Below are positions 28,394-36,363 of a stretch of 64,000 nucleotides of DNA, piece after piece. Every line of letters begins with the position of its first letter. Position 1 is the first letter of the stretch. This DNA is from Methylorubrum rhodesianum. Its GTDB lineage: Bacteria; Pseudomonadota; Alphaproteobacteria; Rhizobiales; Beijerinckiaceae. Where the stretch lies: contig NZ_JACHOS010000002.1 in the NCBI RefSeq assembly GCF_014199985.1, positions 186,001 to 250,000 on the forward strand. The letters run 5' to 3'. Made by a program: the position numbers and the translations under genes. The notes below the pieces were generated by a model. It was not told where the DNA came from. It did no database searches and saw nothing but the letters and a program-made list of their open reading frames with translations.

Positions 28394-30637
28394 CTATCCC
28401 AACAACCGGTCCAGCGTGATCGGTGTCTTGCGGACCCGCACCCCCGTCGCGTGATAGACCGCGTTGGCGATGGCGCCGGCTGTGCCGGTGATCCCGATCT
28501 CGCCGACGCCCTTGATCCCGAGCGGGTTCACGTGCGGATCGTGCTCCTCGACGAGGATCGCCTCGATCGACGGCACGTCGGCGTTCACGGGCACGTGGTA
28601 CTCGCCGAGATTGGCGTTCATCACGCGGCCCGAACGCGGGTCGACCACGGCATTCTCGTGGAGCGCGAAGGACACGCCCCAGATCATGCCGCCGTAATAC
28701 TGGCTCGTGACGAGGCGCGGGTTGACCACTCGGCCGGCCGCGAAGGCACCGACCAGGCGGGTCACGCGGATCTGGCCGAGATCGGGGTCGACGCTGACCT
28801 CGGCGAAGACCGCGCCGTGAGCGTGCATGGCGTAGGCTTCGCGGGAGGCCGGATCGGCGGCGCCCTGCCCCTGCGCCGAGACCGAGGTCTTGCCGGCCCG
28901 GCTCAGGATCTCGGAGAACGATTCGCTGCGTCCCTCGTCGTCCCGGCGCACCAGACGGCCGCCGCGGGCGTAGACACCGGCATTGCCGGCACCGAACAGG
29001 GGCGAGCGCTCGTCGCGCGTGGCGAGATCCGCCAGCTGCGCCAGCACCGCGGCGGCGGCGGAATGGATCGCCGAACCGGCGGTGGCCGTATGGGCCGAAC
29101 CGCCGGCAATGCCGGCATTCGGCAGGTCCGAGGTGCCGCTCTGGAAATCGAGCCGGTCGAGGTCGATCCCGAGCCCGTCGGCGGCGATCTGCGCCAGTGC
29201 GGTCCAGGCGCCCTGCCCCATGTCGTGGGCGCCGAGGGCAACGGTGCCGGTGCCGTCGGCGCGGATCTCGGCCCACGCTTCGGCCTGCATCATCAGAGCC
29301 GGGAACAGGGCCGTGCCCATACCAAAACCGACGAGACGCCCGGCCGGATCGCGCATCGAACGGGTTCCGGCGATGCGCTTGTCCCAGCCGAAGCGCGCGG
29401 CGCCTTGCGCGTAGCACTCGCGCAGGGCCTTGGAAGAGAAGGGCCGGCCGGAGATCGGCTCCGCCTCGGCATAGTTCCTGAGGCGGAACTCGAGCGGGTC
29501 GAGGCCGCAGGCCTCCGCCATCTCGTCGATGGCGCCTTCCAGCGCCACGCTGCCCGAGGCCTCGCCGGGCGCGCGCATGAAGAGCGGTGTGCCGGTATCG
29601 ACCCTGACACCGGAATGGCGGGTCGAGACCGCGGGCGCGGCGTAGAGGTAGCGGGAGATGGCGCTGGACGGCTCGTAGAAATCGTCGAAGCGGCTCGTTG
29701 TCGTCAGCGTGTGATGGTCGAGCGCGGTCAGCGCTCCGGAGGCGTCGGACCCGAGCCGCAGCGTCTGGCGGGTCTCGCCGCGGTGGCCGACCGGGCCGAA
29801 CATCTGCTCTCGGCGCAGAACCAGCTTCACCGGCCGGCCGACGAGCTTCGCCGCCATGACGCCGAGAACCTGCGGTCCGGACATGAAGCCTTTCGAGCCG
29901 AAACCGCCGCCGAGGAACGGCGAGCGGACCAGGATGTTCTTCGGATCGAGGCCGAACAGGCCGGCGAGCCGCATCTTGGCCATGGCAAGCGCCTGACTCG
30001 GGGTATCGACGATCAGCCGATCGCCCTCCCACCGGGCCACCACGGCGTGGGGTTCGAGTGCATTGTGATATTGCGCCGCTGTCTCGTAGGTCGTCTCGAC
30101 CCGGCGCTCGGCCTGTGCCAGCCCGGCCTCGACATCGCCCCGCGATGCGCTCGTCTTGTCACCCGCGCCGACGCCCTCGGGCACGTGCGGCTCGTCCGTG
30201 TCGAGACCGATGCCCGGCGGATCCACCTCGTAGCGCGGGGCCAACAGCTCGGCGCCCTCGGTTGCGGCCTCCAGCGTCTCGGCGATGACCACGGCGATCG
30301 GCTGGTGCGCGTAGCGGACCCGGTCGTTCTGCAGGAGATCGAGCCGGAACATGAAGGGGTTCTCCTTCGCATCCGGATCTTGGGCGAGTTTCGGGGCGTT
30401 GGCGCCCGTCATCACCTCGACCACGCCCGGATGGGCCTTGGCCGCCGCCACATCGAGCCCAACCACCCGTCCGCGGGCGATGCGGCTCACCGCCAGCACC
30501 GCGTGGAGCAGTCCCTCCGGACGGTTGTCGGCGGCGTAGGTCGCGGCTCCGGTGACCTTCAGGAGGCCGTCGCGGCGGGTGAGCGGCTGACCGATGCTCG
30601 ACCCGTGCCGGGCCTGCTCGTAGGCGATGTCAGGCAT
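28394..30637 (-). CDS. Aldehyde oxidoreductase, molybdenum-binding subunit (PaoC type)
   Basis: This is the 747-residue catalytic subunit of a xanthine-oxidase-family enzyme that binds molybdopterin cytosine dinucleotide and oxidises aldehydes to acids. Recognisable parts are the small N-terminal domain (SIGQPLTRRDGLLKVTGAA), the cofactor-binding SPFLGGGFGSKG, MRAPGEASG and AHDMGQGAWTALAQI, and the active-site glutamate in IKGVGEIGITG near the C-terminus. Its ATG at 30637 overlaps the FAD-subunit stop. Length and order (FeS-FAD-Mo) match E. coli PaoABC. No gene for the XdhC/PaoD-type maturation factor is in the neighbourhood. The substrate is not known; methylotrophs have several such dehydrogenases. 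Confidence 0.92.
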   Translation of the reverse strand: MPDIAYEQARHGSSIGQPLTRRDGLLKVTGAATYAADNRPEGLLHAVLAVSRIARGRVVGLDVAAAKAHPGVVEVMTGANAPKLAQDPDAKENPFMFRLDLLQNDRVRYAHQPIAVVIAETLEAATEGAELLAPRYEVDPPGIGLDTDEPHVPEGVGAGDKTSASRGDVEAGLAQAERRVETTYETAAQYHNALEPHAVVARWEGDRLIVDTPSQALAMAKMRLAGLFGLDPKNILVRSPFLGGGFGSKGFMSGPQVLGVMAAKLVGRPVKLVLRREQMFGPVGHRGETRQTLRLGSDASGALTALDHHTLTTTSRFDDFYEPSSAISRYLYAAPAVSTRHSGVRVDTGTPLFMRAPGEASGSVALEGAIDEMAEACGLDPLEFRLRNYAEAEPISGRPFSSKALRECYAQGAARFGWDKRIAGTRSMRDPAGRLVGFGMGTALFPALMMQAEAWAEIRADGTGTVALGAHDMGQGAWTALAQIAADGLGIDLDRLDFQSGTSDLPNAGIAGGSAHTATAGSAIHSAAAAVLAQLADLATRDERSPLFGAGNAGVYARGGRLVRRDDEGRSESFSEILSRAGKTSVSAQGQGAADPASREAYAMHAHGAVFAEVSVDPDLGQIRVTRLVGAFAAGRVVNPRLVTSQYYGGMIWGVSFALHENAVVDPRSGRVMNANLGEYHVPVNADVPSIEAILVEEHDPHVNPLGIKGVGEIGITGTAGAIANAVYHATGVRVRKTPITLDRLLG

Positions 30638-31679
30638 GGAGCGCGTCTCCCGAGAAGGCGGAAGCCGGAAGCGCCGGCATGCGCTCCGGGGTACCGTCGG
30701 CGGCAAGCGTCAAGGTCCGCACGATCAGGCGCCGGGCCAGTTCGATCTTAAAGGCATTGTCGCCCGAGGGCCGGGCCTCGGCCAGGGCTGCCTCGGCCGC
30801 TCGCGCGAAACTCCGTTCGGTCGGCTCCGCGCCGGTCAGCGCTGCCTCGGCCGCGCGGGCGCGCCAGGGTTTGAGGGCGACGCCGCCCAGTGCCAGTCGC
30901 GCCTCGCCGATCCGCCCGCCCTCGAGCCGCAGCGAAGCCGAGGCCGAGACCACGGCGAAGGCGTAGGAGGTCCGGTCGCGGACCTTGAGGTAGCGCGAAT
31001 GACCGGCGAAGCCCGCAGCCTCCGCAGGCAGGCGCAGGGCGACGATGAGATCGCCCGGCTCCAGCACCGTTTCGCGATCAGGCCTGTCCTCCGGCAGGCG
31101 GTGAAGGGCGTCGAGTGGCACCTCTCGGGCGCCTGACGTGCCCTCGACCTCGACAACGGCGTCGAGTGAGACGAGAGGCACGCAAAAGTCGGAAGGGTGC
31201 GTCGCGATACAGTGCTCGCTCCAGCCGAGCACGGCGTGGAGCCGGGTCTCGCCGCCGCGTGCGTCGCAGCCGGCGCCCGGATCGCGCTTGTTGCAGGCGC
31301 TGGCGGGGTCGTAGAAGTAGGGGCAGCGGGTTCGCTGCAGCAGGTTGCCGGCGACGGTCGCAGCATTGCGCAACTGCGCCGATGCTCCGGACAGCAGCGC
31401 TTCGGCGACGGCCGGGTGCGACTTGGCAAAATCCGGGTCGTAGGCGAGATCGCTGTTGCGGACCAACGCGCCGATGCGGACTCCGCCGCCCGGAAGGTGG
31501 TCGATCCGGTCGAGGCCCGGCAGATGCGTGACGTCCACCAATCGTCCGGGACGCGCGATGCTGCCCTTCATCAGGTCGAGCAGGTTGGTGCCGGCGGCAA
31601 GATAGACCGCGCCCGGCTCGGCGGCCGCCGCGACGGCTTCGGCGACGCTGCCGGCGCGGACATAGTCGAAGCGATTCAC
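30630..31679 (-). CDS. Aldehyde oxidoreductase, FAD and 4Fe-4S subunit (PaoB type)
   Basis: This is the 349-residue flavin subunit of the molybdenum enzyme. It has the FAD-binding motifs YLAAGTNLLDLMK and ASAQLRNAATVAGNLLQ of the CO dehydrogenase medium-chain family. An extra cysteine segment, C119, C129, C138 and C157 (RCPYFYD, ACNKRD, GAGCD, EHCIA), matches the additional 4Fe-4S cluster known in PaoB and 4-hydroxybenzoyl-CoA reductase. The start is a GTG overlapping the FeS-subunit stop by four bases (GTGA), and the stop overlaps the Mo subunit, so the three subunits are tightly coupled. Electrons would pass from the Mo centre through the 2Fe-2S clusters to FAD. Confidence 0.91.
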   Translation of the reverse strand: MNRFDYVRAGSVAEAVAAAAEPGAVYLAAGTNLLDLMKGSIARPGRLVDVTHLPGLDRIDHLPGGGVRIGALVRNSDLAYDPDFAKSHPAVAEALLSGASAQLRNAATVAGNLLQRTRCPYFYDPASACNKRDPGAGCDARGGETRLHAVLGWSEHCIATHPSDFCVPLVSLDAVVEVEGTSGAREVPLDALHRLPEDRPDRETVLEPGDLIVALRLPAEAAGFAGHSRYLKVRDRTSYAFAVVSASASLRLEGGRIGEARLALGGVALKPWRARAAEAALTGAEPTERSFARAAEAALAEARPSGDNAFKIELARRLIVRTLTLAADGTPERMPALPASAFSGDALHA

Positions 31680-32173
31680 GCGGCGTCTCCCTGCGTCGCG
31701 CCTGCCATGCGCGCCTGCGCGTCGAGGACGGCTTGCGTGATGCCGATATAGGCCCCGCACCGGCAGAGATTACCGCTCATCCCCTCCCGAATCCGTTCGG
31801 GATCGTCGCCGGCCTGTCCCTCGCGGATCAATCCGACGGCACTCATGATTTGGCCCGGCGTGCAGAAGCCGCACTGGAAGCCGTCATGCTCGATGAAGGC
31901 GGATTGAACCGGGTGGAGCGCATCGCCCCGGGCGAGTCCTTCGATGGTCAGAATGTCGGCGCCGTCGAGGCTGACGGCGAGGGCGAGGCAGGAATTGACC
32001 CGGCGCCCCGCCACGAGGACCGTGCAGGCGCCGCACTGGCCCCGGTCGCAGCCCTTCTTCGACCCGGTGAGACCGAGCCGTTCGCGCAGGAGATCGAGGA
32101 GGGTGACGCGCGGATCGTCGAGTTCGATCGCGCGAGGCTCACCGTTGACGGTCAGCGTCAGACGAAAAGTCAT
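31676..32173 (-). CDS. Aldehyde oxidoreductase, 2Fe-2S subunit (PaoA type)
   Basis: This is the 165-residue iron-sulfur subunit and first gene of the three-gene unit. The N-terminal plant-ferredoxin cluster is ligated by C42, C47, C50 and C62 (GCDRGQCGACTVL and VNSC). The C-terminal cluster has C101, C104, C137 and C139 (QCGFCTPGQ and LCRCG). The ATG at 32173 starts directly in the ferredoxin fold (MTFRLTLTVNGE). There is no twin-arginine signal, unlike E. coli PaoA, so this enzyme is predicted to stay in the cytoplasm. A longer upstream frame exists but lacks a Tat motif (RRxFLK) as well. Confidence 0.93.
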   Translation of the reverse strand: MTFRLTLTVNGEPRAIELDDPRVTLLDLLRERLGLTGSKKGCDRGQCGACTVLVAGRRVNSCLALAVSLDGADILTIEGLARGDALHPVQSAFIEHDGFQCGFCTPGQIMSAVGLIREGQAGDDPERIREGMSGNLCRCGAYIGITQAVLDAQARMAGATQGDAA

Positions 32174-32655
32174 GCGGAAACGGCTCCCGGGCCCGCGTCC
32201 TGTCTGGAAGCTTTTCAATTAGCCCGGCCGTTTCTCCCGACCAGTGCGGCAAAGCGAAACCAAGTGCCGCAATTTCTCGCACGATTGCGCTTCTTCTTGC
32301 GCATTCGCGATGCAGGCACTGTCATTGACGAGGGTGAGCGCTGTGAGACGGCCGCGTTATAAGATCTCGCGGCGGCGAAAGGCTCCGGCGCGTGGGAGAT
32401 TGCGAATCGGGGCGGCGTCGATTAGCTGACGAGCTGATCGCATTCGAACAGGGAGGCGCAGCATGATGGTCAGCATCGTCTCTCCTCGCGCAGGAATGGC
32501 TTCGGCTTCTGCCGCAATCGCCTAGGCGCATTCCACTGCCGCCGCCCAGCCCTCCGGCTCTCGCGGCTCACGCACCTTCCCCATTCTGATTTCGCCGCGC
32601 TGGGCCTCCAGGCCGCCGCGCTCCTCGGAGCCGACGCCTCCCCGTCGGAGCTACC
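32174..32655. other. 480-base intergenic region between divergent aldehyde oxidase and ABC exporter genes
   Basis: The region must hold the promoters of both transcription units. Near 32255-32300 it carries short direct repeats rich in TTCTCGCA and GCGCTTCTTCTTGCGC, the latter close to a palindrome. At 32463 a 20-codon open frame with a consensus ribosome site occurs and is listed separately. No other coding sequence is convincing; long frames on the minus strand are antisense to the exporter. Confidence 0.45.
32463..32525 (+). CDS. Putative 20-residue leader peptide ahead of the ABC exporter
   Basis: A consensus GGGAGG ribosome site is followed at seven bases by two adjacent ATG codons and an open frame of 20 codons ending in TAG (MMVSIVSPRAG then MASASAAIA). 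It lies 130 bases before the ABC exporter. The strength of the ribosome site is better than that of many genes here, which is the main support. It could be a translated leader that controls the exporter, or a small peptide in its own right. No family was recognised, and at this length chance is possible. Confidence 0.35.
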   Translation: MMVSIVSPRAGMASASAAIA

Positions 32656-34443
32656 ATGTCCCTGTCTTCTCCCCGGCGCGCGGATGCCGTCCGCCGCGTC
32701 CTCCGCTTCGTCGTCCGCGGTTGGCGCGAACGTCTCGGCCTCGTCTCGGCTCTCGTGGGCGCGATCACGCTCGCGACCCTGGCCGACGTGATGCTGCCGC
32801 TCTACGCCGGCCGCCTCGTCGATGCGCTCGCCAGCGCCGAGCGGCACGCCGCTCTTCAGGCCGCGCTCCCGGCTTTCGCCGCCATGACGGCTCTGAGCCT
32901 CGCGACCGTGCTGCTGCGCCACGTCGCCTGGAGCCTCGTGGTGCCGCTGACGCTCGGGACGATGTCCGACATTGCCCGCCGCAGCTTCGCGCGGGTCCAA
33001 CGCTTCTCGACCGAGTGGCACGCCAACACCTTTTCGGGCTCCACCGTGCGAAAGATCTCGCGGGGGATGTGGGCACTCGACGGGCTCAACGACGTGCTGC
33101 TGCTGTCGCTCCTGCCTTCCGTCGTTGTTCTCGCGGGCACGACGGTGGTGCTCGGCCTGCACTGGCCGGCGATGGGAGCAGTGATCGGGCTCGGCGCCCT
33201 CGCCTATGTCGGCACCGCGATCGTCCTTGCGACGCGGGTCATCGCGCCGGCTGCGACGCTCTCGAACGCGCTCGACACGCGGCTCGGCGGCGCGCTCAGC
33301 GACACGATCGGCAACAACGCGGTGGTGAAGGCGTTCGGCGCCGAGGCGCGGGAGGACGAACGGCTCGCCCGCGTCCTCGCGAAATGGCGGCGGCGCACCC
33401 GGCGCACGTGGATGATCGTGACCTGGAGCGGCACGGCGCAGCTGGGGCTTCTCCTCGCCTTCCGCTCGGCGATCGTTGCCATGGCCCTGTGGCTGTGGTG
33501 GCAGGGGCAGGCGAGCCCCGGCGAGGTCGCCTACGTGCTCACCACCTACTTCGTGGTGCACGGCTATCTCCGCGACATCGGCGGCCACATCAATCACCTG
33601 CAACGCTCGGTCAACGAGATGGAGGAACTGGTCGCGCTCGAATCCGAGCCTGTCGGCGTCGCCGACCGGCCAGGGGCGGTGCCGCTCGAGGTCGATGGCG
33701 GCGCGATCCGCTTCGAGGCGGTGCGCTTCCACTACGGAACGCACGGCACGCCGCTCTACGACGGGTTGTCGGTAACGATCCCCGCGGGCCAGCGCGTCGG
33801 CCTCGTCGGGCGCTCGGGCTCGGGCAAGACGACCTTCGTCAAGCTGATCCAGCGGCTCTACGACGTCAGCGGCGGCCACGTGCTCATCGACAGGCAGGAC
33901 GTAGCGGGCGCGACGCAGGCCAGCCTGCGGGCTCAGGTCGCCATTGTCCCGCAGGAGCCGGTGCTGTTCCACCGCTCGCTCGCCGAGAACATCGCCTACG
34001 CCCGTCCCGGCGCCTCGGCGCAGGAGATCGAGGGGGCGGCCCGGCTCGCCAACGCGCACGACTTCATCGCGCGGCTGCCGAAGGGTTATGCGACGCTGGT
34101 GGGCGAGCGCGGCGTGAAGCTCTCCGGCGGCGAGCGGCAGCGGGTGGCGCTTGCCCGCGCTTTCCTCGCGGACGCGCCGATCCTGATTCTCGACGAGGCG
34201 ACCTCCAGTCTCGATTCGGAATCGGAGGCGCTCGTGCAGGAGGCGATGGAGCGGCTGATGCGCGGGCGCACGGCCATCGTCATCGCCCACCGCCTCTCGA
34301 CCGTGCGGGCGCTCGACCGCATCCTCGTGTTCGAGCGCGGCCGCATCGTCGAGGACGGGCCGCACAACGCCCTGATGCGGCGTCCGGACGGGGCCTACCG
34401 CGCCCTGTTCGAGCGGCAGTCGGTGCTGGCGGAGAGCGCGTGA
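32656..34443 (+). CDS. ABC exporter, fused permease and ATPase half-transporter
   Basis: This is a 595-residue half-transporter of the MsbA/ABCB type, acting as a dimer in the inner membrane. The N-terminal part has six hydrophobic helices (for example SALVGAITLATLADVMLPLYAG and LLLSLLPSVVVLAGTTVVLG). The C-terminal ATPase has Walker A GRSGSGKTT, the Q-loop VPQEPVLF, signature LSGGERQRVAL, Walker B ILILDEATSSLD and switch His in IAHRLS. Substrates of such exporters include lipids, peptides and drugs, and cannot be told from sequence. Its stop overlaps the start of a small phosphatase-like gene (GTGA), suggesting a shared operon. Confidence 0.93.
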   Translation: MSLSSPRRADAVRRVLRFVVRGWRERLGLVSALVGAITLATLADVMLPLYAGRLVDALASAERHAALQAALPAFAAMTALSLATVLLRHVAWSLVVPLTLGTMSDIARRSFARVQRFSTEWHANTFSGSTVRKISRGMWALDGLNDVLLLSLLPSVVVLAGTTVVLGLHWPAMGAVIGLGALAYVGTAIVLATRVIAPAATLSNALDTRLGGALSDTIGNNAVVKAFGAEAREDERLARVLAKWRRRTRRTWMIVTWSGTAQLGLLLAFRSAIVAMALWLWWQGQASPGEVAYVLTTYFVVHGYLRDIGGHINHLQRSVNEMEELVALESEPVGVADRPGAVPLEVDGGAIRFEAVRFHYGTHGTPLYDGLSVTIPAGQRVGLVGRSGSGKTTFVKLIQRLYDVSGGHVLIDRQDVAGATQASLRAQVAIVPQEPVLFHRSLAENIAYARPGASAQEIEGAARLANAHDFIARLPKGYATLVGERGVKLSGGERQRVALARAFLADAPILILDEATSSLDSESEALVQEAMERLMRGRTAIVIAHRLSTVRALDRILVFERGRIVEDGPHNALMRRPDGAYRALFERQSVLAESA

Positions 34444-34799
34444 GAATCCTGTTCGTCTGCGGCCGGGCCCGCGCCCGCAGCCCGACTGCGGAACAGGTCT
34501 TCTCGCGCTGGCCTGGCCTTGAGACGGCGTCGGCGGGCGTTTCGGACGACGCGGACGAACCGGTCGAGGCCGATCATCTCGCCTGGGCCGAGATCATCGT
34601 CGTGATGGACCGCGCGCATCGGCGCAAGCTGATGCGCCGGTTCGGGCCGGCCTTGCGGCACGCCCGGATCGTCTGTCTCGACGTGCGCGACGACTACGCC
34701 TTCATGGAGCCGGAACTGGTGAGCCTGCTGGAGGCGCGGGCAAGCCGCTTTCTGCCTTCCGGATGCAGGCCCGATCAGGCCGCCCGCTCGAAGGCCTGA
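34440..34799 (+). CDS. Small low-molecular-weight phosphotyrosine phosphatase-like protein
   Basis: This is a 119-residue protein with the P-loop signature Cys-x5-Arg-Ser at the extreme N-terminus (VRILFVCGRARARSPTAE; C7, R13, S14), as in a short branch of the low-molecular-weight tyrosine phosphatase family. In place of the usual DP general-acid loop it has CLDVRDDYAFM. The start is a GTG overlapping the ABC exporter stop. The end overlaps the convergent ornithine cyclodeaminase gene by 25 bases. The active-site Cys and Arg are intact, so phosphatase or arsenate-reductase-like activity is possible. A link to the exporter is inferred only from coupling. Confidence 0.8.
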   Translation: MRILFVCGRARARSPTAEQVFSRWPGLETASAGVSDDADEPVEADHLAWAEIIVVMDRAHRRKLMRRFGPALRHARIVCLDVRDDYAFMEPELVSLLEARASRFLPSGCRPDQAARSKA

Positions 34800-35806
34800 C
34801 CTCGGGAAAACACCGATCCGAACAGATCCTTCGGATCGTCCGGCTGGGGAATGAGGTCGAGGCTTGGCCCGGCGCCGGCGATCTCCCACAAGAAGCGAAG
34901 CGCCGAGAAGTCCTCGAGTGCGAATCCGACCGAATCGAACAGGGTGATGTCCTCCGGGCTGACGCGGCCCGGCGCGTCGCCGCGCAGAACGCGCCACAAT
35001 TCGGTGACGGGATAGCCGGCGGGCATCTGCTGGATTTCGCCCTCGGCACGTGTTTGCGGCTCGTACTCCACGAAGGTGCGGGCGCCGGCCACGATACCCG
35101 GGTGCAACTCGGTCTTGCCGGGGCAGTCGCCGCCGATGGCGTTGAGGTGCTGTCCGGGCTCCACGAGGTCCGGCGTCAGGATCGTGGCGCGGGTTTTGTC
35201 GGCGGTTGCCGTGGTGACGATGTCGGCTCCCGCCACCGCCTCGGCGACGGAAGTGGCGCAGACGAGCCGCAGGCCACGGTGGTCGAGGTTGGCCCGCGCC
35301 TTGGCGACGGCTGCCGGATCGACGTCGAACAGCCGGATCTCGTCGATGCCGAGCGTCTGCTGGAACGCGAGGGCCTGGAACTCCGCCTGTGCGCCGGTAC
35401 CGATCAGCGCCATCGAGCGGCTCCCGGAGCGTGCGAGGACGGACGCTGCGAGCGCCGAGGTCGCCGCGGTGCGCAGGGCCGTGAGCACGCTCATCTCGCA
35501 CATCAGGAGCGGGTAGCCCGTCGCCACATCGGCCAGGACACCGAAAGCGACGACCGTCTGTTTTCCGAGCCGGGTATTGCCGGGATGGCCGTTGACGAAC
35601 TTGAAGGCATAGAGCCGGGCATCCGCGATCGGCATCAGCTCGATGACGCCGCCGGCGGAGTGGCTGGCGAGACGCGGGGCGAGGTCGAAGTCCGGCCAGC
35701 GCAGGAAGTCCGCGCGCAGGCAGGCGATGACACGGCGCAGGATCGGCTCCGGCCCCTCCCGCCGCAGCAGATCCGCCATCTCAGCCGCGCCGATGTAGCG
35801 TGTCAC
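34775..35806 (-). CDS. Ornithine cyclodeaminase / mu-crystallin family protein
   Basis: This is a 343-residue NAD-dependent enzyme. The family includes ornithine cyclodeaminase (ornithine to proline and ammonia), as well as imine reductases and opine-type enzymes. The N-terminal dimerisation domain carries YAFKFVNGHPGN, with the substrate-binding Lys, and the Rossmann domain has ALIGTGAQAEFQALA and DIVTTATADK. The catalytic Asp motif is present as NAIGGDCPGKTEL. It is divergent from an Lrp/AsnC regulator 130 bases away, a usual arrangement for amino acid catabolic genes. Ornithine is the most likely substrate given the GGDxPGKTEL match, but other imino acids cannot be excluded. Confidence 0.9.
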   Translation of the reverse strand: MTRYIGAAEMADLLRREGPEPILRRVIACLRADFLRWPDFDLAPRLASHSAGGVIELMPIADARLYAFKFVNGHPGNTRLGKQTVVAFGVLADVATGYPLLMCEMSVLTALRTAATSALAASVLARSGSRSMALIGTGAQAEFQALAFQQTLGIDEIRLFDVDPAAVAKARANLDHRGLRLVCATSVAEAVAGADIVTTATADKTRATILTPDLVEPGQHLNAIGGDCPGKTELHPGIVAGARTFVEYEPQTRAEGEIQQMPAGYPVTELWRVLRGDAPGRVSPEDITLFDSVGFALEDFSALRFLWEIAGAGPSLDLIPQPDDPKDLFGSVFSRGQAFERAA

Positions 35807-35878
35807 GTCCGCCTCCCGAATTCACCCTTGGCAAGCATGTCTGGGAGATGCGAACGATCGACAGAGCCATAATTGCGC

Positions 35879-35903
35879 GATCGGGGCAGCTCATTGCCCG
35901 ATC
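35879..35903. promoter_or_regulatory. Inverted repeat in the divergent promoter of the cyclodeaminase and AsnC genes
   Basis: GATCGGGGCA and TGCCCGATC are inverted around GCTCAT, giving arms that match over nine positions with one extra G in the left arm. It lies 33 bases before the regulator start and 73 bases before the cyclodeaminase start. Lrp/AsnC proteins bind imperfect palindromes in such shared promoters, so it is a candidate operator. Confidence 0.5.
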
Positions 35904-35935
35904 TGATAAGCTCGGCCACCCAGTGTGAGCAGGCC

Positions 35936-36361
35936 ATGCTCGACGCGACCGACCGTCAACTCCTCGCCCTGCTACGGACCGACGCGCGGATGCCGGTGGC
36001 CAAGCTCGCCGCGGCCCTCGGTGTCACGCGTGCGACGGCGCGGGCACGGCTCGACCGCCTCGTGACGACCGGCGTCATCACCGGCTTCACCGTCACCGTG
36101 CGGGATCCGGAGCCGGGCGGCGTACGGGCAGTGACGCTGATCGAGGTGGATGGACGTCACGCCGGGAGCGTCATCCGCCGGCTGTCCGGCCTGCCGGAGA
36201 TCCGCACGCTTCACACCACGAACGGCCGCTGGGACATCGTCGCCGAAATCGAGGTGCCGACACTCGGCGATTTCGACGCGCTGCTGCGCACGATTCGCCA
36301 GTTCGAGGGCATCGCCAATTCCGAGACCAGCATCCTGCTCGGCGTCCGAAAGGGCGGATAA
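35936..36361 (+). CDS. Lrp/AsnC family transcriptional regulator
   Basis: This is a 141-residue regulator with the usual two domains. An N-terminal winged helix-turn-helix begins MLDATDRQLLALLRTDARMPVAKLAAALGVTRATARARLDRL in outline, and a C-terminal RAM (ligand-binding) domain follows, with NGRWDIVAEIEV. The start at 35936 is chosen over an upstream in-frame ATG because it gives the exact family N-terminus. Members sense amino acids and often control the divergent catabolic gene, here an ornithine cyclodeaminase. The gene ends two bases before the convergent COQ10-type gene. Confidence 0.92.
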   Translation: MLDATDRQLLALLRTDARMPVAKLAAALGVTRATARARLDRLVTTGVITGFTVTVRDPEPGGVRAVTLIEVDGRHAGSVIRRLSGLPEIRTLHTTNGRWDIVAEIEVPTLGDFDALLRTIRQFEGIANSETSILLGVRKGG

Positions 36362-36363
36362 GG

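Noticed and set aside
32470-34365. A 631-codon open frame antisense to the ABC exporter
   Set aside because: The plus strand holds every ABC motif, while this frame is charge-rich with no recognisable domain.
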